NCBI GenBank assembly: GCA_017937735.1
Contig: JAGBCZ010000038.1
Location: 1 to 12,101 of the forward strand
From: Alphaproteobacteria bacterium
GTDB taxonomy: Bacteria > Pseudomonadota > Alphaproteobacteria > Rs-D84
DNA length: 12,101 nt
Direction: 5' to 3'
Shown here one piece after another: positions 3,814 to 12,022 of this stretch. The notes beneath the pieces were generated by a model that was not told the origin of the DNA, did not search any database, and saw nothing but the letters and a program-made list of their open reading frames with translations. How positions within the stretch are numbered: the stretch's first letter is position 1; the number at the start of each line of letters is the position of its first letter. The position numbers and the translations under genes are program-made.

Positions 3814-5667
3814 ATGATAAAAATTATCAGAATTTTTATTTTCTGTATTATTATCTGCCATCCTGTAATGGCGACAGACGTTATTTCAACATGCCCGGTC
3901 GGCAGCATCAGTAATCAGACATATACAATTGAACAAAATAAATTAATATCTGTAAATTCTGATTTATACTTGGAAGGGACAGGTACCCAATATATAAACA
4001 CTGAAATTATCCCAACACAAAACACACGTATTGTCGCATCCATTTCTGTGACTGGTGCGGGGCAATCCAGTTTTAACTGGATGTTTGGTGTAATTAACCG
4101 TCAAACACTGGGAAAAGAAAGCTGTTATGGATTGGCAATTAATTCACGGGCCTATTATTCTGAAATCGCGGGCAATAACAAGAATTATGGTCCAAAGATC
4201 TTATATTTAGAAAAAAAAGAGTTTGATTTCACTGTTACAGATTTGGTAACCCCAGAAAACACATACAAAACAGGCGCAACAACATTGGCACAAACAGAAA
4301 CACAAATGTATCTATTCGCAAACAACAGTGGAGGCGGCGGATTATACGATTCTGCATTTGTTGGACGTATATATTATTTTAAAATTTATGAAAATGATGA
4401 GTTAATACGTCACTTTGTGCCTGTGCCAACAGGATTACAAATTGGCGATTTTACCGTCCCGTCAAATGGTATGTGGGATTTGGTCGAACAGAAATTTTAC
4501 GGCAATATTGGCACGGGAGAATTTACATACGGCGGTCCGATATGTGTTCCCTGTCCTGCGCATCAATACTATGAAAATAATGCATGCCATGATTGCCCAA
4601 CAAATTATACAGACGACAAAACAGTTGGTAAAGTTGGTATATCAGATTGTAAAATATTTTGTGTGGGTGGATATGTCGCAAATAAATATGATACCGCATG
4701 CACCGATCCAGGTGCAGGATATTGGGCGCCACGTGAATATATATCATACGGACAAACCAGCATTCCATACAAATGTCCAGACGGCACAACCACCGCCGGT
4801 TTTGGTGCCGCAGCAGACGAATCAGAAGACTGTGGCCACATATTATGGGTTAATAACAGTCCAATTTATCTGCGCCAATCACAAAAAATAAAACCATCTT
4901 TGCATGTAAAATTAAACAATATCACATATCATGCGTCTGCGACCCCTATAGATAAGATTACAGATATTTCAAATCTAACAAATAAACTGTACTTAATGTT
5001 AAATAACACACAATATATTGTCCATGATGACAATCTGTATGAACATCATACAATAAAAAATGGTGAACTGACTTGGGTGTCTCCAGATGTATTTTTAAAT
5101 TCTAATGATGTACCATATATAAACACTGACTTTATACCGAACGCAAATACAGTTATTGAAACAACTATAATGGCAACAGGTAACACTTCGTACAATTGGT
5201 TTTTTGGTAATATTGACAGACCTAATTTGGGTAAAAAATCATGCTTTGGTTTGGCGATACATGGATATAATTTCTATACAGAAATAAATGGCAGTAACGA
5301 CCAACTGACAGCAATACAAAAAAATACTAAATATCCGATACGTTTTGAAGTATCACGATTGTATCTGGGTGAATATTTCGCACCAACCGGTGCCAGCACA
5401 GCGACATATATACCAGCATCATATCCGATGTATCTATTCGCCAATAATGCTGGCGGTGGCACCACATACGACCAACGTTTTATTGGTAGAATATATGAAT
5501 TTAAAATTTATGATGGCGATATTTTAGTTCGTCACTTTGTACCTGTGCCAACAGGACTACAAATTGGCGATTTTATCGTCCCGGCAAATGGCATGTGGGA
5601 TATGGTTGAGCAGAAATTTTACGGCAATATCGGCGATGGGGATTTTACATACGGCACTGATTTATAG
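3814..5667 (+). CDS. Secreted surface protein with two LamG-like repeats and a Cys-rich linker
   Basis: 617 residues. A signal peptide (MIKIIRIFIFCIIICHPVMA) with likely cleavage after Ala20 sends it through Sec. Repeat 1 (about 59-241) and repeat 2 (about 434-615) share the plan YINT-IPN/T, NW-FG, SC-GLAI, MYLFANN and the near-identical end RHFVPVPTGLQIGDF...NGMWD.VEQKFYGNI; this matches concanavalin A/LamG-like lectin domains of bacterial surface proteins. Between them (244-340) nine cysteines in CxxC-like spacing resemble the TNFR/EGF-like modules of such proteins, followed by a linker (345-430). No membrane anchor or autotransporter domain is visible at the C-terminus, so how it stays at the surface is unknown. 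There is no good ribosome site: GGGGGG lies 17 nt before the ATG. It follows an attenuator-like leader and converges on priA, stops 4 nt apart. Ligand unknown; a carbohydrate or host glycan is plausible. Confidence 0.8.
   Translation: MIKIIRIFIFCIIICHPVMATDVISTCPVGSISNQTYTIEQNKLISVNSDLYLEGTGTQYINTEIIPTQNTRIVASISVTGAGQSSFNWMFGVINRQTLGKESCYGLAINSRAYYSEIAGNNKNYGPKILYLEKKEFDFTVTDLVTPENTYKTGATTLAQTETQMYLFANNSGGGGLYDSAFVGRIYYFKIYENDELIRHFVPVPTGLQIGDFTVPSNGMWDLVEQKFYGNIGTGEFTYGGPICVPCPAHQYYENNACHDCPTNYTDDKTVGKVGISDCKIFCVGGYVANKYDTACTDPGAGYWAPREYISYGQTSIPYKCPDGTTTAGFGAAADESEDCGHILWVNNSPIYLRQSQKIKPSLHVKLNNITYHASATPIDKITDISNLTNKLYLMLNNTQYIVHDDNLYEHHTIKNGELTWVSPDVFLNSNDVPYINTDFIPNANTVIETTIMATGNTSYNWFFGNIDRPNLGKKSCFGLAIHGYNFYTEINGSNDQLTAIQKNTKYPIRFEVSRLYLGEYFAPTGASTATYIPASYPMYLFANNAGGGTTYDQRFIGRIYEFKIYDGDILVRHFVPVPTGLQIGDFIVPANGMWDMVEQKFYGNIGDGDFTYGTDL
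4405..4534 (+). repeat. First copy of the near-identical repeat end in the surface-protein gene
   Basis: Codes for residues 198-240 (RHFVPVP to FTYG). At the DNA level it is nearly the same as 5530-5656, with only scattered base changes, whereas the rest of the two domains has diverged much more. This suggests recent duplication or gene conversion of the domain end. Confidence 0.85.
5530..5656 (+). repeat. Second copy of the near-identical repeat end in the surface-protein gene
   Basis: Partner of the segment at 4405-4534; encodes residues 573-614. Recombination between the two copies would delete one domain and the Cys-rich linker in frame. Confidence 0.85.
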
Positions 5668-5671
5668 CCCA

Positions 5672-7864
5672 TTACATAAAATTCATCGGATTTACATCGA
5701 TTTTTACACGTATGTTCACAGGCTGTTTTACAGATTCTAGCCACTGCGCCACAATTGGTTGTAAATTTGCATTACGGGCCCCAGCCACCAAGAAGCGCAT
5801 ACGATACCAATTTCTTATCTGATATATCTGGGCGGTAATTGGCCCCATTATCTTGGCGCCCTTTAAATTTGGCGCCATATCACGCAGTGTATTACAATAC
5901 GCATGCAGGGCGGATTCACGTTGTCCTTCGACAATAACAGCGATTAGTTGACCATACGGGGGCATATTCGCCATTTTACGCCCAGACATATCTGTTTGCA
6001 TAAAAGTGTCCCTGTCGCCTGCGCAAATAGATGTTATCACAGGATGTTCAGGCTGATACGTTTGCAACAATACACGACCGGCATATTCACCACGACCAGC
6101 ACGACCAGCGACCTGAAACAATTGCTGAAACGTGTGTTCTGCGGCACGAAAATCTGTACCAAACAGGCCCATATCTGCATCCACAACCCCAACCAATGTC
6201 AAGTTCGGGAAATGATGTCCCTTGGCCAAGATTTGTGTACCAATAATGATGTCTATTTCGCCCTGCTCTATTCTGTTCACCAATCGTTCCAGTGATTGAC
6301 GTGACGAAATAATATCACTGGACACCAACGCAGTACGGGCAGATGGGAAACGGATATTTACTTCCTGTTCTATTTTTTCCAAGCCAACGCCACGCATTGA
6401 TATATCACCGCCACAATCAGGACACGATTTTGGCGTTTGCATTGTGCGACCACATATATGGCACAGCATTTTTCCAATACGTTTATGATACGTCATACCA
6501 ACACTGCATTCTGGGCATACAGACGTCCATCCACACTTTTTACACTGCGTAATCGGGGCAAAACCACGTCTGTTAATAAACAGCATTGTTTGATGACCAG
6601 CCTTTAATGTTTCTGAAATCGCATCACACAATGGTTGCGACAAGAATCCTGTCTGTTCTGTATCATCCACGACATACGGTTCTGGACGATTTTCACGCAA
6701 GTCTATTGTTGATATATCGGGCAACTGGGCGCCACCAAATCTGGACGTCAGTTTTAATTGTTTATATTTTCCCAGGTTTACATTTTCCAGCGTTTCCGCA
6801 GATGGTGTCGCACTGGCCAACACAACAGGAATTCCAGAAATTTTGGCACGTAAAATCGCCATATCACGTGCGTGATAGTTACCCATATCTTCTTGTTTGT
6901 ATGATGTATCGTGTTCTTCGTCAATAACAATCAGCCCCAATTCTTGCCATGGCAAGAACAGTGCACTGCGTGTACCGACAACCATCTTTATCGTGCCATT
7001 TAATACACCGTGCCAGATTTCACGTCTGCGTGCAGTGGTTAAATTGCTGTGCCAGACAACAGGATATTCGCCAAACCTGTTTTTAAAGCGCACCATAAAC
7101 TGGGCAGTCAATGCAATTTCAGGCATCATCAATAAAACAGATTTACCCGCACTGTATGCACGCCACGCAGAATCAAAATACACCTGGGTTTTACCACTGC
7201 CTGTTATACCATCCAGCAAATGCACAGAAAAACCGCCGGCCTGCACAGATTTTCCAATCACATCTGCTGCAGATTGCTGCTGATTATTTAATGTAATGTT
7301 ACCACAATCGTGATAGATGACAGAATATTTGTCCGGGTTCTTGGGCTGTTGTCCCACAGGTATTAACGTATTATTCTTTATCATAGAACGCACAACCGCA
7401 GAACTGACCCGTGCAATATTTTGTATATCCGCCACTGTCATTGCATCGTTATCGTTTGATGAATATGCATCTGCAACAGCCTGACGATTGGCCGTCATAC
7501 GACAAGACGTGTCGCTATTAAACGCATACAGTGGTTCCATACGTGGCGGACAAAACGCATCAGGAATATTGACTATTAAACGCAACACCATACCCATCGG
7601 TATTAGTGTCCATTTTGACATACCTAAAATCCACTGCAAATCTGTAACAGACAACTTGTTTGGAAATACAGCCGATACGTTTTTTATTTTGTTTTCTGGC
7701 AGATTGCTGTTGCCAGCCCCCCAAACAATGCCAACGCATGGTCTGTTCATAACATTTACACGCACAAACGTTCCAATATCAGCAGGTTCTGTCAGCCGAT
7801 AATCATAACCGGCGTTTGGTATATTTGCGACCAAGACTTTTACAATCGTACCTGCATTAAACAT
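5672..7864 (-). CDS. priA: Primosomal protein N' (replication restart helicase PriA)
   Basis: 730 residues, full length for the family. PriA recognises stalled forks and D-loops and reloads the replicative helicase. N-terminal 3'-DNA-binding domain (about 1-105), winged-helix part (about 125-185), then the helicase core: Walker A GITGSGKT (219-226), DEEH (315-318), SAT (351-353), GTQILAKGHHF (542-552) and QVAGRAGR (584-591). Between the two core lobes eight cysteines (441, 444, 450, 453, 468, 471, 481, 484) form the two zinc sites. The C-terminal domain (about 635-730) is present. Start ATG 7864-7862 has no ribosome site; a T/A-rich hexamer lies a few bases upstream, so a very short leader is possible. 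It is divergent from the phosphotransferase gene (76-bp gap) and convergent with the surface-protein gene, and appears to be a single-gene unit. Confidence 0.97.
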   Translation of the reverse strand: MFNAGTIVKVLVANIPNAGYDYRLTEPADIGTFVRVNVMNRPCVGIVWGAGNSNLPENKIKNVSAVFPNKLSVTDLQWILGMSKWTLIPMGMVLRLIVNIPDAFCPPRMEPLYAFNSDTSCRMTANRQAVADAYSSNDNDAMTVADIQNIARVSSAVVRSMIKNNTLIPVGQQPKNPDKYSVIYHDCGNITLNNQQQSAADVIGKSVQAGGFSVHLLDGITGSGKTQVYFDSAWRAYSAGKSVLLMMPEIALTAQFMVRFKNRFGEYPVVWHSNLTTARRREIWHGVLNGTIKMVVGTRSALFLPWQELGLIVIDEEHDTSYKQEDMGNYHARDMAILRAKISGIPVVLASATPSAETLENVNLGKYKQLKLTSRFGGAQLPDISTIDLRENRPEPYVVDDTEQTGFLSQPLCDAISETLKAGHQTMLFINRRGFAPITQCKKCGWTSVCPECSVGMTYHKRIGKMLCHICGRTMQTPKSCPDCGGDISMRGVGLEKIEQEVNIRFPSARTALVSSDIISSRQSLERLVNRIEQGEIDIIIGTQILAKGHHFPNLTLVGVVDADMGLFGTDFRAAEHTFQQLFQVAGRAGRGEYAGRVLLQTYQPEHPVITSICAGDRDTFMQTDMSGRKMANMPPYGQLIAVIVEGQRESALHAYCNTLRDMAPNLKGAKIMGPITAQIYQIRNWYRMRFLVAGARNANLQPIVAQWLESVKQPVNIRVKIDVNPMNFM

Positions 7865-7940
7865 GGTTATTAAAGTACTTGTTTTTTTTCAAAAATTCAA
7901 TACCATTTATTACATAATCTAAATCAAAGGACAAAATTAT

Positions 7941-8678
7941 ATGTGGCGTACTTTTTTTGATTTTTTGTATGTAATATCTTTTCTGATTCCAGGCAAGAAA
8001 AATCGTGAATGGTTCAGACGTGATAAATGTTTCGACTATCACAATAAATTACAGGCAATAAAACAGGCATGTCCTGATATGGACTGGAAACACATGCGTA
8101 TGGCCAAGGGCGGTGGCAGTCTGGCATTTATCGTCAACAACACTGTGTTCAAGGTTCGTAAATTTCACAAGCATGATAATTCTGAACAAAAATTTTCATA
8201 CGAAAAAAAGATAACAGATGCAATCGCAAATGTATTACCTGTCCAGGTACCGCATATTGAATTAATTCAGGCTGGGGAATACTTGTTCTATAAAACAACA
8301 TTTATTCCAGGACGTGTTTTGCTGGATTTGCCATTTAACAAGATTATGCAACACAATCAAAAGATTGGCGCACAATTGGGAAATATTATGTACATTTTGT
8401 TTAATACAAAATTCCCAGAACTGAAATCTATTAAACCCAAGGATGCAAATAAAACCGACTGTGGTTTGACGCATGGCGATATGTGCAGCAATATTATCGT
8501 TAACCCAGATACAATGGATGTCGTTGGTATTATAGACTGGGAATACGCAGGATATTCATCACTGATGCGGGAATTTTATGGACTGTTCCGTGTTCGCCGT
8601 AAAATGCGTCTGACAGATATTGCGCCAATTGCGATGAAAACATATTGGGACTTGATGCACACTAAAAAAGCAAAATAA
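7941..8678 (+). CDS. APH/choline-kinase-like phosphotransferase, possibly for surface sugars
   Basis: 245 residues with the protein-kinase-like fold of aminoglycoside phosphotransferases and choline kinases. Visible: Gly-rich loop KGGGSLA (56-62), likely ATP-binding lysine in VFKVRK (K71), possible partner Glu88, Brenner motif LTHGDMCSN (176-184) with catalytic Asp180 and Asn184, and GIIDWEYAG (196-204) with metal-binding Asp199. The N-terminus (WRTFFDFLYVISFLIPGKKN) resembles the leader seen on many LPS/LOS biosynthesis transferases (hydrophobic stretch, then IPxKK), so a sugar or lipid-linked substrate at the inner membrane is a reasonable guess; drug resistance is less likely. Start ATG is preceded by AAAGGAC at 9-10 nt. 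It is divergent from priA. Substrate unknown. Confidence 0.75.
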   Translation: MWRTFFDFLYVISFLIPGKKNREWFRRDKCFDYHNKLQAIKQACPDMDWKHMRMAKGGGSLAFIVNNTVFKVRKFHKHDNSEQKFSYEKKITDAIANVLPVQVPHIELIQAGEYLFYKTTFIPGRVLLDLPFNKIMQHNQKIGAQLGNIMYILFNTKFPELKSIKPKDANKTDCGLTHGDMCSNIIVNPDTMDVVGIIDWEYAGYSSLMREFYGLFRVRRKMRLTDIAPIAMKTYWDLMHTKKAK

Positions 8679-8691
8679 CCTATATTTATTA

Positions 8692-8719
8692 TTGACAAAG
8701 TGTATTTTTGTGTTAATAT
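8692..8719 (+). promoter_or_regulatory. Sigma70 promoter of the 166-residue orphan gene
   Basis: Perfect TTGACA (8692-8697), 16-bp spacer, TAATAT (8714-8719). Start of transcription would fall near 8726, giving a leader of about 23 nt with the ribosome site. Confidence 0.8.
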
Positions 8720-8748
8720 TACTTATGTAATTTAACGAGGGATATGTT

Positions 8749-9249
8749 ATGAGCAAAAAAGACCAACGCACACCCGAAGAAAACGCAACATTTAAGTATA
8801 TCAGACAAGAAATAAATACGTTTGTTATTCAGGAATATGGATATCACTATCTGAAACCTAGTGAAACAAATGCCCACTGGTTGGCCGTAATGCCATACAA
8901 ACCAGAACTGGTTGAAGCATTGTTGAATCAAGTTACAAATATTTTGAACAGACAGATAACAAATAAAAATCCTGGTTTTATGTTGCATGTTATCGCAGAT
9001 ATTGCATACTTCTTGTCTCAATATGTAAACAAGAAACCAGATAGCATCAATCGCAATCAGACAACGAACGAAATAAAACGGATTTTGATACAGAAAAATG
9101 CTGTGTTACAGGGCAAATTCAAAAAAACACCAGAAGAAAGAAAAGAACGTAAAAGAATCAAAATACAGACAGCAAGAAAAATTCATAGCCAGGTAAACAG
9201 CATGTTCCAAGATATGCAAAATGATTTTAAATATCACTGGGGCAGATAA
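8749..9249 (+). CDS. Conserved-looking protein of unknown function
   Basis: I do not recognise this 166-residue protein. It is soluble, without signal peptide or membrane segment, and appears largely helical. It opens MSKKDQRTPEENATFKYIRQ; the middle (about 40-105) has amphipathic helices (ELVEALLNQVTNILNRQ, MLHVIADIAYFLSQYV); residues about 120-145 (KFKKTPEERKERKRIKIQTA) are strongly basic and could bind nucleic acid. GAGGGA about 8 nt before the ATG and a near-consensus promoter support real expression. It ends 9 bp from the convergent miaA stop. Codon use looks like the neighbours, giving no sign of recent transfer. Confidence 0.7.
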   Translation: MSKKDQRTPEENATFKYIRQEINTFVIQEYGYHYLKPSETNAHWLAVMPYKPELVEALLNQVTNILNRQITNKNPGFMLHVIADIAYFLSQYVNKKPDSINRNQTTNEIKRILIQKNAVLQGKFKKTPEERKERKRIKIQTARKIHSQVNSMFQDMQNDFKYHWGR

Positions 9250-9258
9250 AAAATACGG

Positions 9259-10143
9259 TTATAAAACCAAATCAATATCCGCATCGTCACCGGTGCGGTT
9301 TATTATTATATCTGGATTAAACTGGGTACGGAACCAAGTACGCTGACGTTTTGCATATTGATTGGTTTTGTTTATCCAGTCAGACACACAATCTGATTCT
9401 GATTTTTCCCCACGCAAAAATGCACACAGTTGCATTGCACCAATCGCACGGGATTCATCCAGATTAAAATCGATTATATTTTGCGCCTCGGGCACGGCGC
9501 CAGATTGCAACATCTGAGATACACGCGCGGCAATACGTTCCCGCAGAATATTGATATCTGGATTGATTAACACACGGCATGCATTTGGTACAACCGCGCC
9601 AATACGTGGTGCATTTTGAAACACAGATAAATGCTGGCCTGTTTCAATAAAAACTTCCAGTGCACGGGCAACACGCTGGGGATCAGTTGCCTTGAAATCA
9701 GGTGGTAATATTTTGCGTGCCACATCAATATCAGACGCAACAATTTCACGTGCAATTGTGCGTGACGCATCACTGACATCCGGCATTGGCGAAATACCAT
9801 TTATCAATGCATTTATGTAATAACCTGTCCCCCCAACAAAAATAGGTATCATACCAGATACAATGGCGTTATCATATTCTGTCTGCGCCATTGTCAGATA
9901 TTCTGCAACACTAATTTGCTGTGACAATGGCAAAATTGAAAACAGTCTGTACGGAACCCCGTCAATACTGTCTGATAATGCACGATTTGCAAATGGACTG
10001 GCAGAAATATTTTCAATACCACGATAAAATTGAACACTGTCACAATTTATGATTACACCACCAATTTCGCACGCCAAACGATGGGCAAATCCAGATTTTC
10101 CCGATGCTGTTGGACCTGTGATAATATACGCATTGTGTTTCAT
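9259..10143 (-). CDS. miaA: tRNA dimethylallyltransferase MiaA
   Basis: 294 residues, normal for the family. It transfers the dimethylallyl group from DMAPP to N6 of A37 in tRNAs reading codons that start with U. Visible: P-loop GPTASGKS (10-17), DSVQFYR (35-41, the general-base Asp region), VGGTGYYI (103-110), DPQRVARALEVF (154-165), and the tRNA-contact block QYAKRQRTWFR (262-272). The ATG at 10143-10141 has no ribosome site, and a TATAAT -10 lies only 8 bp upstream, so the message probably has almost no 5' leader. It stands alone, convergent with the orphan gene and divergent from gap. Confidence 0.97.
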   Translation of the reverse strand: MKHNAYIITGPTASGKSGFAHRLACEIGGVIINCDSVQFYRGIENISASPFANRALSDSIDGVPYRLFSILPLSQQISVAEYLTMAQTEYDNAIVSGMIPIFVGGTGYYINALINGISPMPDVSDASRTIAREIVASDIDVARKILPPDFKATDPQRVARALEVFIETGQHLSVFQNAPRIGAVVPNACRVLINPDINILRERIAARVSQMLQSGAVPEAQNIIDFNLDESRAIGAMQLCAFLRGEKSESDCVSDWINKTNQYAKRQRTWFRTQFNPDIIINRTGDDADIDLVL

Positions 10144-10151
10144 GTGTTCTG

Positions 10152-10179
10152 ATTATAAGATCAAAAATATAATTGTAAA
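10152..10179 (-). promoter_or_regulatory. Promoter of miaA implying a (nearly) leaderless mRNA
   Basis: TTTACA (10179-10174), 16-bp spacer, consensus TATAAT (10157-10152). The expected start point, about 10145, is two bases before the miaA ATG, and no Shine-Dalgarno sequence is present. Confidence 0.65.
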
Positions 10180-10186
10180 TAAAATA

Positions 10187-10216
10187 TTGTAATTGTAAAA
10201 TTTATGGTGCTATTAT
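10187..10216 (+). promoter_or_regulatory. Candidate promoter of gap
   Basis: TTGTAA (10187-10192), 18-bp spacer, TATTAT (10211-10216). An overlapping choice is TTGTAA at 10193-10198 with TATAAA (10214-10219) at 15 bp. TTGTAA occurs three times in this short stretch (10173, 10187, 10193), so the exact -35 cannot be fixed. Confidence 0.45.
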
Positions 10217-10258
10217 AAACACATGTCCAATTATATAATAAACGAAAGGAAAAATAAT

Positions 10259-11257
10259 ATGTCAAAAGTAAGAGTTGCAATTAACGGTTTCGGTCGCATT
10301 GGTCGCTTGGTGTTGCGTGCGGCACTGGAATCTGGTCGTGATGATATTGAATTTGTTGCTGTGAACGACTTGGCACCTGCGGAACAAAACGCATATTTGT
10401 TGAAATACGATTCTGTACACGGTAATCTGCCAATGGATGTAAAACTGGACGGCGAATACATTATCGCAGGCAACCATAAAATTAAATGCCTGTCAGAACG
10501 CAATCCAGAAAACCTGCCTTGGAAGGAAATGAACATTGATATCGTTATGGAATGCACTGGTATCTTTACCGCAGCAGACAAGGCACGTGTTCACTTGGTC
10601 GCGGGGGCAAAGCGTGTACTGGTATCTGCACCATCTGCGGGCGCAGATAAAACAATCGTATTCGGCGTTAACCAAGATACATTAACACCATCAGATTTGA
10701 TTGTTTCCAACGCATCATGCACAACAAACTGCTTGGCCCCAGTGGTTCAGGTATTAAATAATAAATACGGCATTGTATCTGGATGGATGACAACAGTGCA
10801 TGCATACACTGGCGATCAACAATTATTGGATAAAAACCACAAAGATTTTCGCCGTGCAAGGGCAGCCAATCTGTCCATGATTCCAACCAGCACAGGCGCG
10901 GCCAAGGCAATCGGCTTGGTATTACCAGAATTAGCGGGTAAACTGGACGGCATGGCAATTCGTGTACCAACCCCAGACGTATCTGTTGTTGAACTGGTTG
11001 TAAACTTGGAAAAATCTGCAACTGTCGAAGAAATCAACAGCGCAATGAAGGCAGCTGAATCCAAAACATTTGGGTATAATGATTTGCCATTGGTATCAAT
11101 CGACTTTACCCATGATGCACACAGTTCTGTATTCGATGCCGGTCAGACCAAGGTCTTGGGCGACAAACTGGTTCATGTAACAGCATGGTATGATAACGAA
11201 TGGGGCTTTTCAAACCGCATGTGTGATACAGCTGTTGCGATGGGCAAACTGATATAA
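10259..11257 (+). CDS. gap: Glyceraldehyde-3-phosphate dehydrogenase, type I
   Basis: 332 residues, the usual length. It oxidises glyceraldehyde 3-phosphate to 1,3-bisphosphoglycerate in glycolysis, or the reverse in gluconeogenesis. NAD-binding GFGRIGR (10-16), Asp37 in VAVNDL (favouring NAD over NADP), catalytic SNASCTTNC with Cys154, partner His181 in TVHAYTGDQ, phosphate-site TSTGAAKA (210-217), and the C-terminal WYDNEWGFSNR (310-320). The frame opens 12 codons earlier, but AAAGGA 7-8 nt before the ATG at 10259 and the family start (SKVRVAINGFG) identify the true start. It is a single-gene unit with its own terminator; no pgk or other glycolytic gene follows. Confidence 0.97.
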   Translation: MSKVRVAINGFGRIGRLVLRAALESGRDDIEFVAVNDLAPAEQNAYLLKYDSVHGNLPMDVKLDGEYIIAGNHKIKCLSERNPENLPWKEMNIDIVMECTGIFTAADKARVHLVAGAKRVLVSAPSAGADKTIVFGVNQDTLTPSDLIVSNASCTTNCLAPVVQVLNNKYGIVSGWMTTVHAYTGDQQLLDKNHKDFRRARAANLSMIPTSTGAAKAIGLVLPELAGKLDGMAIRVPTPDVSVVELVVNLEKSATVEEINSAMKAAESKTFGYNDLPLVSIDFTHDAHSSVFDAGQTKVLGDKLVHVTAWYDNEWGFSNRMCDTAVAMGKLI

Positions 11258-11261
11258 CAAC

Positions 11262-11283
11262 ATCCCCCGTTTGGGGGATTTTT
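11262..11283 (+). terminator. Terminator of gap
   Basis: ATCCCCC (11262-11268), loop GTTT, GGGGGAT (11273-11279), then T to 11283. A GC-rich 7-bp stem five bases after the gap stop codon. Confidence 0.92.
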
Positions 11284-11302
11284 AATTTATGAAAAAAAGT
11301 AC

Positions 11303-11329
11303 TTGCAATTATTTTGCAGACAGTATAAT
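11303..11329 (+). promoter_or_regulatory. Promoter of tRNA-Asp
   Basis: TTGCAA (11303-11308), 15-bp spacer (16 if read from CTTGCA), consensus TATAAT (11324-11329). Transcription would start about 10 nt before the mature tRNA. Confidence 0.75.
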
Positions 11330-11345
11330 ATGTGCATTGCTTTAA

Positions 11346-11422
11346 GGGGTTGTAGCTCAGCTGGTTAGAGCGTCTGCCTGTCACGCAGAAGGTCGCGGGT
11401 TCGAGCCCCGTCAATCCCGCCA
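11346..11422 (+). tRNA. tRNA-Asp (anticodon GTC)
   Basis: 77 nt including an encoded CCA (11420-11422). Acceptor stem GGGGTTG/CAATCCC (one G-U), discriminator G, anticodon loop CTGTCAC with GTC at 11380-11382 on a TCTGC/GCAGA stem, and T-arm CGGG-TTCGAGC-CCCG. All arms pair well. Confidence 0.97.
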
Positions 11423-11429
11423 GCTATTC

Positions 11430-11456
11430 ACACCGTTCACACGAACGGTGTTTTTT
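11430..11456 (+). terminator. Terminator of tRNA-Asp
   Basis: ACACCGTTC (11430-11438), loop ACAC, GAACGGTGT (11443-11451), followed by T to 11456. A perfect 9-bp stem seven bases after the tRNA. Confidence 0.92.
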
Positions 11457-11482
11457 CTTGTTTATTGTTGTGATTTTTGGTT

Positions 11483-11488
11483 TATAAT
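11483..11488 (+). promoter_or_regulatory. -10 element of the lipoprotein gene
   Basis: Perfect TATAAT 31 nt before the ATG. The -35 is unclear: GTTTAT at 17 bp or TTGTTT (11458-11463) at 19 bp, the latter just behind the tRNA-Asp terminator. Confidence 0.55.
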
Positions 11489-11518
11489 ACCTGTATACGA
11501 ATAACGAAAGGAGAAAAC

Positions 11519-11944
11519 ATGAAATTCAAATTGATTGCAACTGGCATTTGCGCATTGGCATTAACTGCATGTGGCGACAACGGACAAAACCCAGAAATGT
11601 TAAAGGGTGTAAACTTTATATCTGCCCAGCCTGGGGTTGACATTACTTTGTCTTTTGACCCAAGCGAAATGCGTGTATATGGACGTGTTGTTAACAACTA
11701 TAACGGCGCATATACTGCGGACGGTGATGAAATCAAATTTGATGGATTCGCATCAACGATGATGTTGGGGGCGCCAGAAGCGATGGAAACAGAAACAGAA
11801 TACTTTCAATTTATGCCAACTGTTGAAACATACGAATACGCAGACGGCAAACTGACCCTGATTGGCGAAGGTGGCAAAGAAATTGTCTTTGTTCAAGTCG
11901 AAGACACACCAGATGCACAGGCATCTGAAACATCAGCGGAATAA
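11519..11944 (+). CDS. Small lipoprotein with a META (HslJ/DUF306)-like domain
   Basis: 141 residues. A lipoprotein signal peptide with lipobox LTAC puts the lipidated cysteine at 18; the following GDNG gives no clear inner-membrane retention signal, so an outer-membrane site is likely. Residues about 28-128 (GVNFISAQPGVDITLSFDP, then RVVNNYNGAYTADGDEIKFD, later a TYEYADGKLTLIGEGGKEIVF block) follow the META-domain pattern of HslJ-like proteins, small beta-rich proteins of poorly known function. The tail is acidic and low in complexity (EDTPDAQASETSAE). The frame opens 14 codons earlier, but AAAGGAG 6 nt before the ATG at 11519 and the signal peptide fix the start. The ribosome site ACGAAAGGA is the same as that of gap. 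Confidence 0.75.
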   Translation: MKFKLIATGICALALTACGDNGQNPEMLKGVNFISAQPGVDITLSFDPSEMRVYGRVVNNYNGAYTADGDEIKFDGFASTMMLGAPEAMETETEYFQFMPTVETYEYADGKLTLIGEGGKEIVFVQVEDTPDAQASETSAE

Positions 11945-11960
11945 AATCGTTGATAAATAC

Positions 11961-11989
11961 TTGACAACCGCCTCAAGACCAGTTATAAT
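11961..11989 (+). promoter_or_regulatory. Perfect consensus promoter of tRNA-Glu
   Basis: TTGACA (11961-11966), 17-bp spacer, TATAAT (11984-11989): both hexamers and spacing match the sigma70 consensus exactly. The start point, near 11996, leaves about 27 nt before the mature tRNA. The element starts 17 bp after the lipoprotein stop. Confidence 0.93.
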
Positions 11990-12022
11990 TTGCCAGCGTT
12001 CGATTAAGGACACGGCAGTTTT

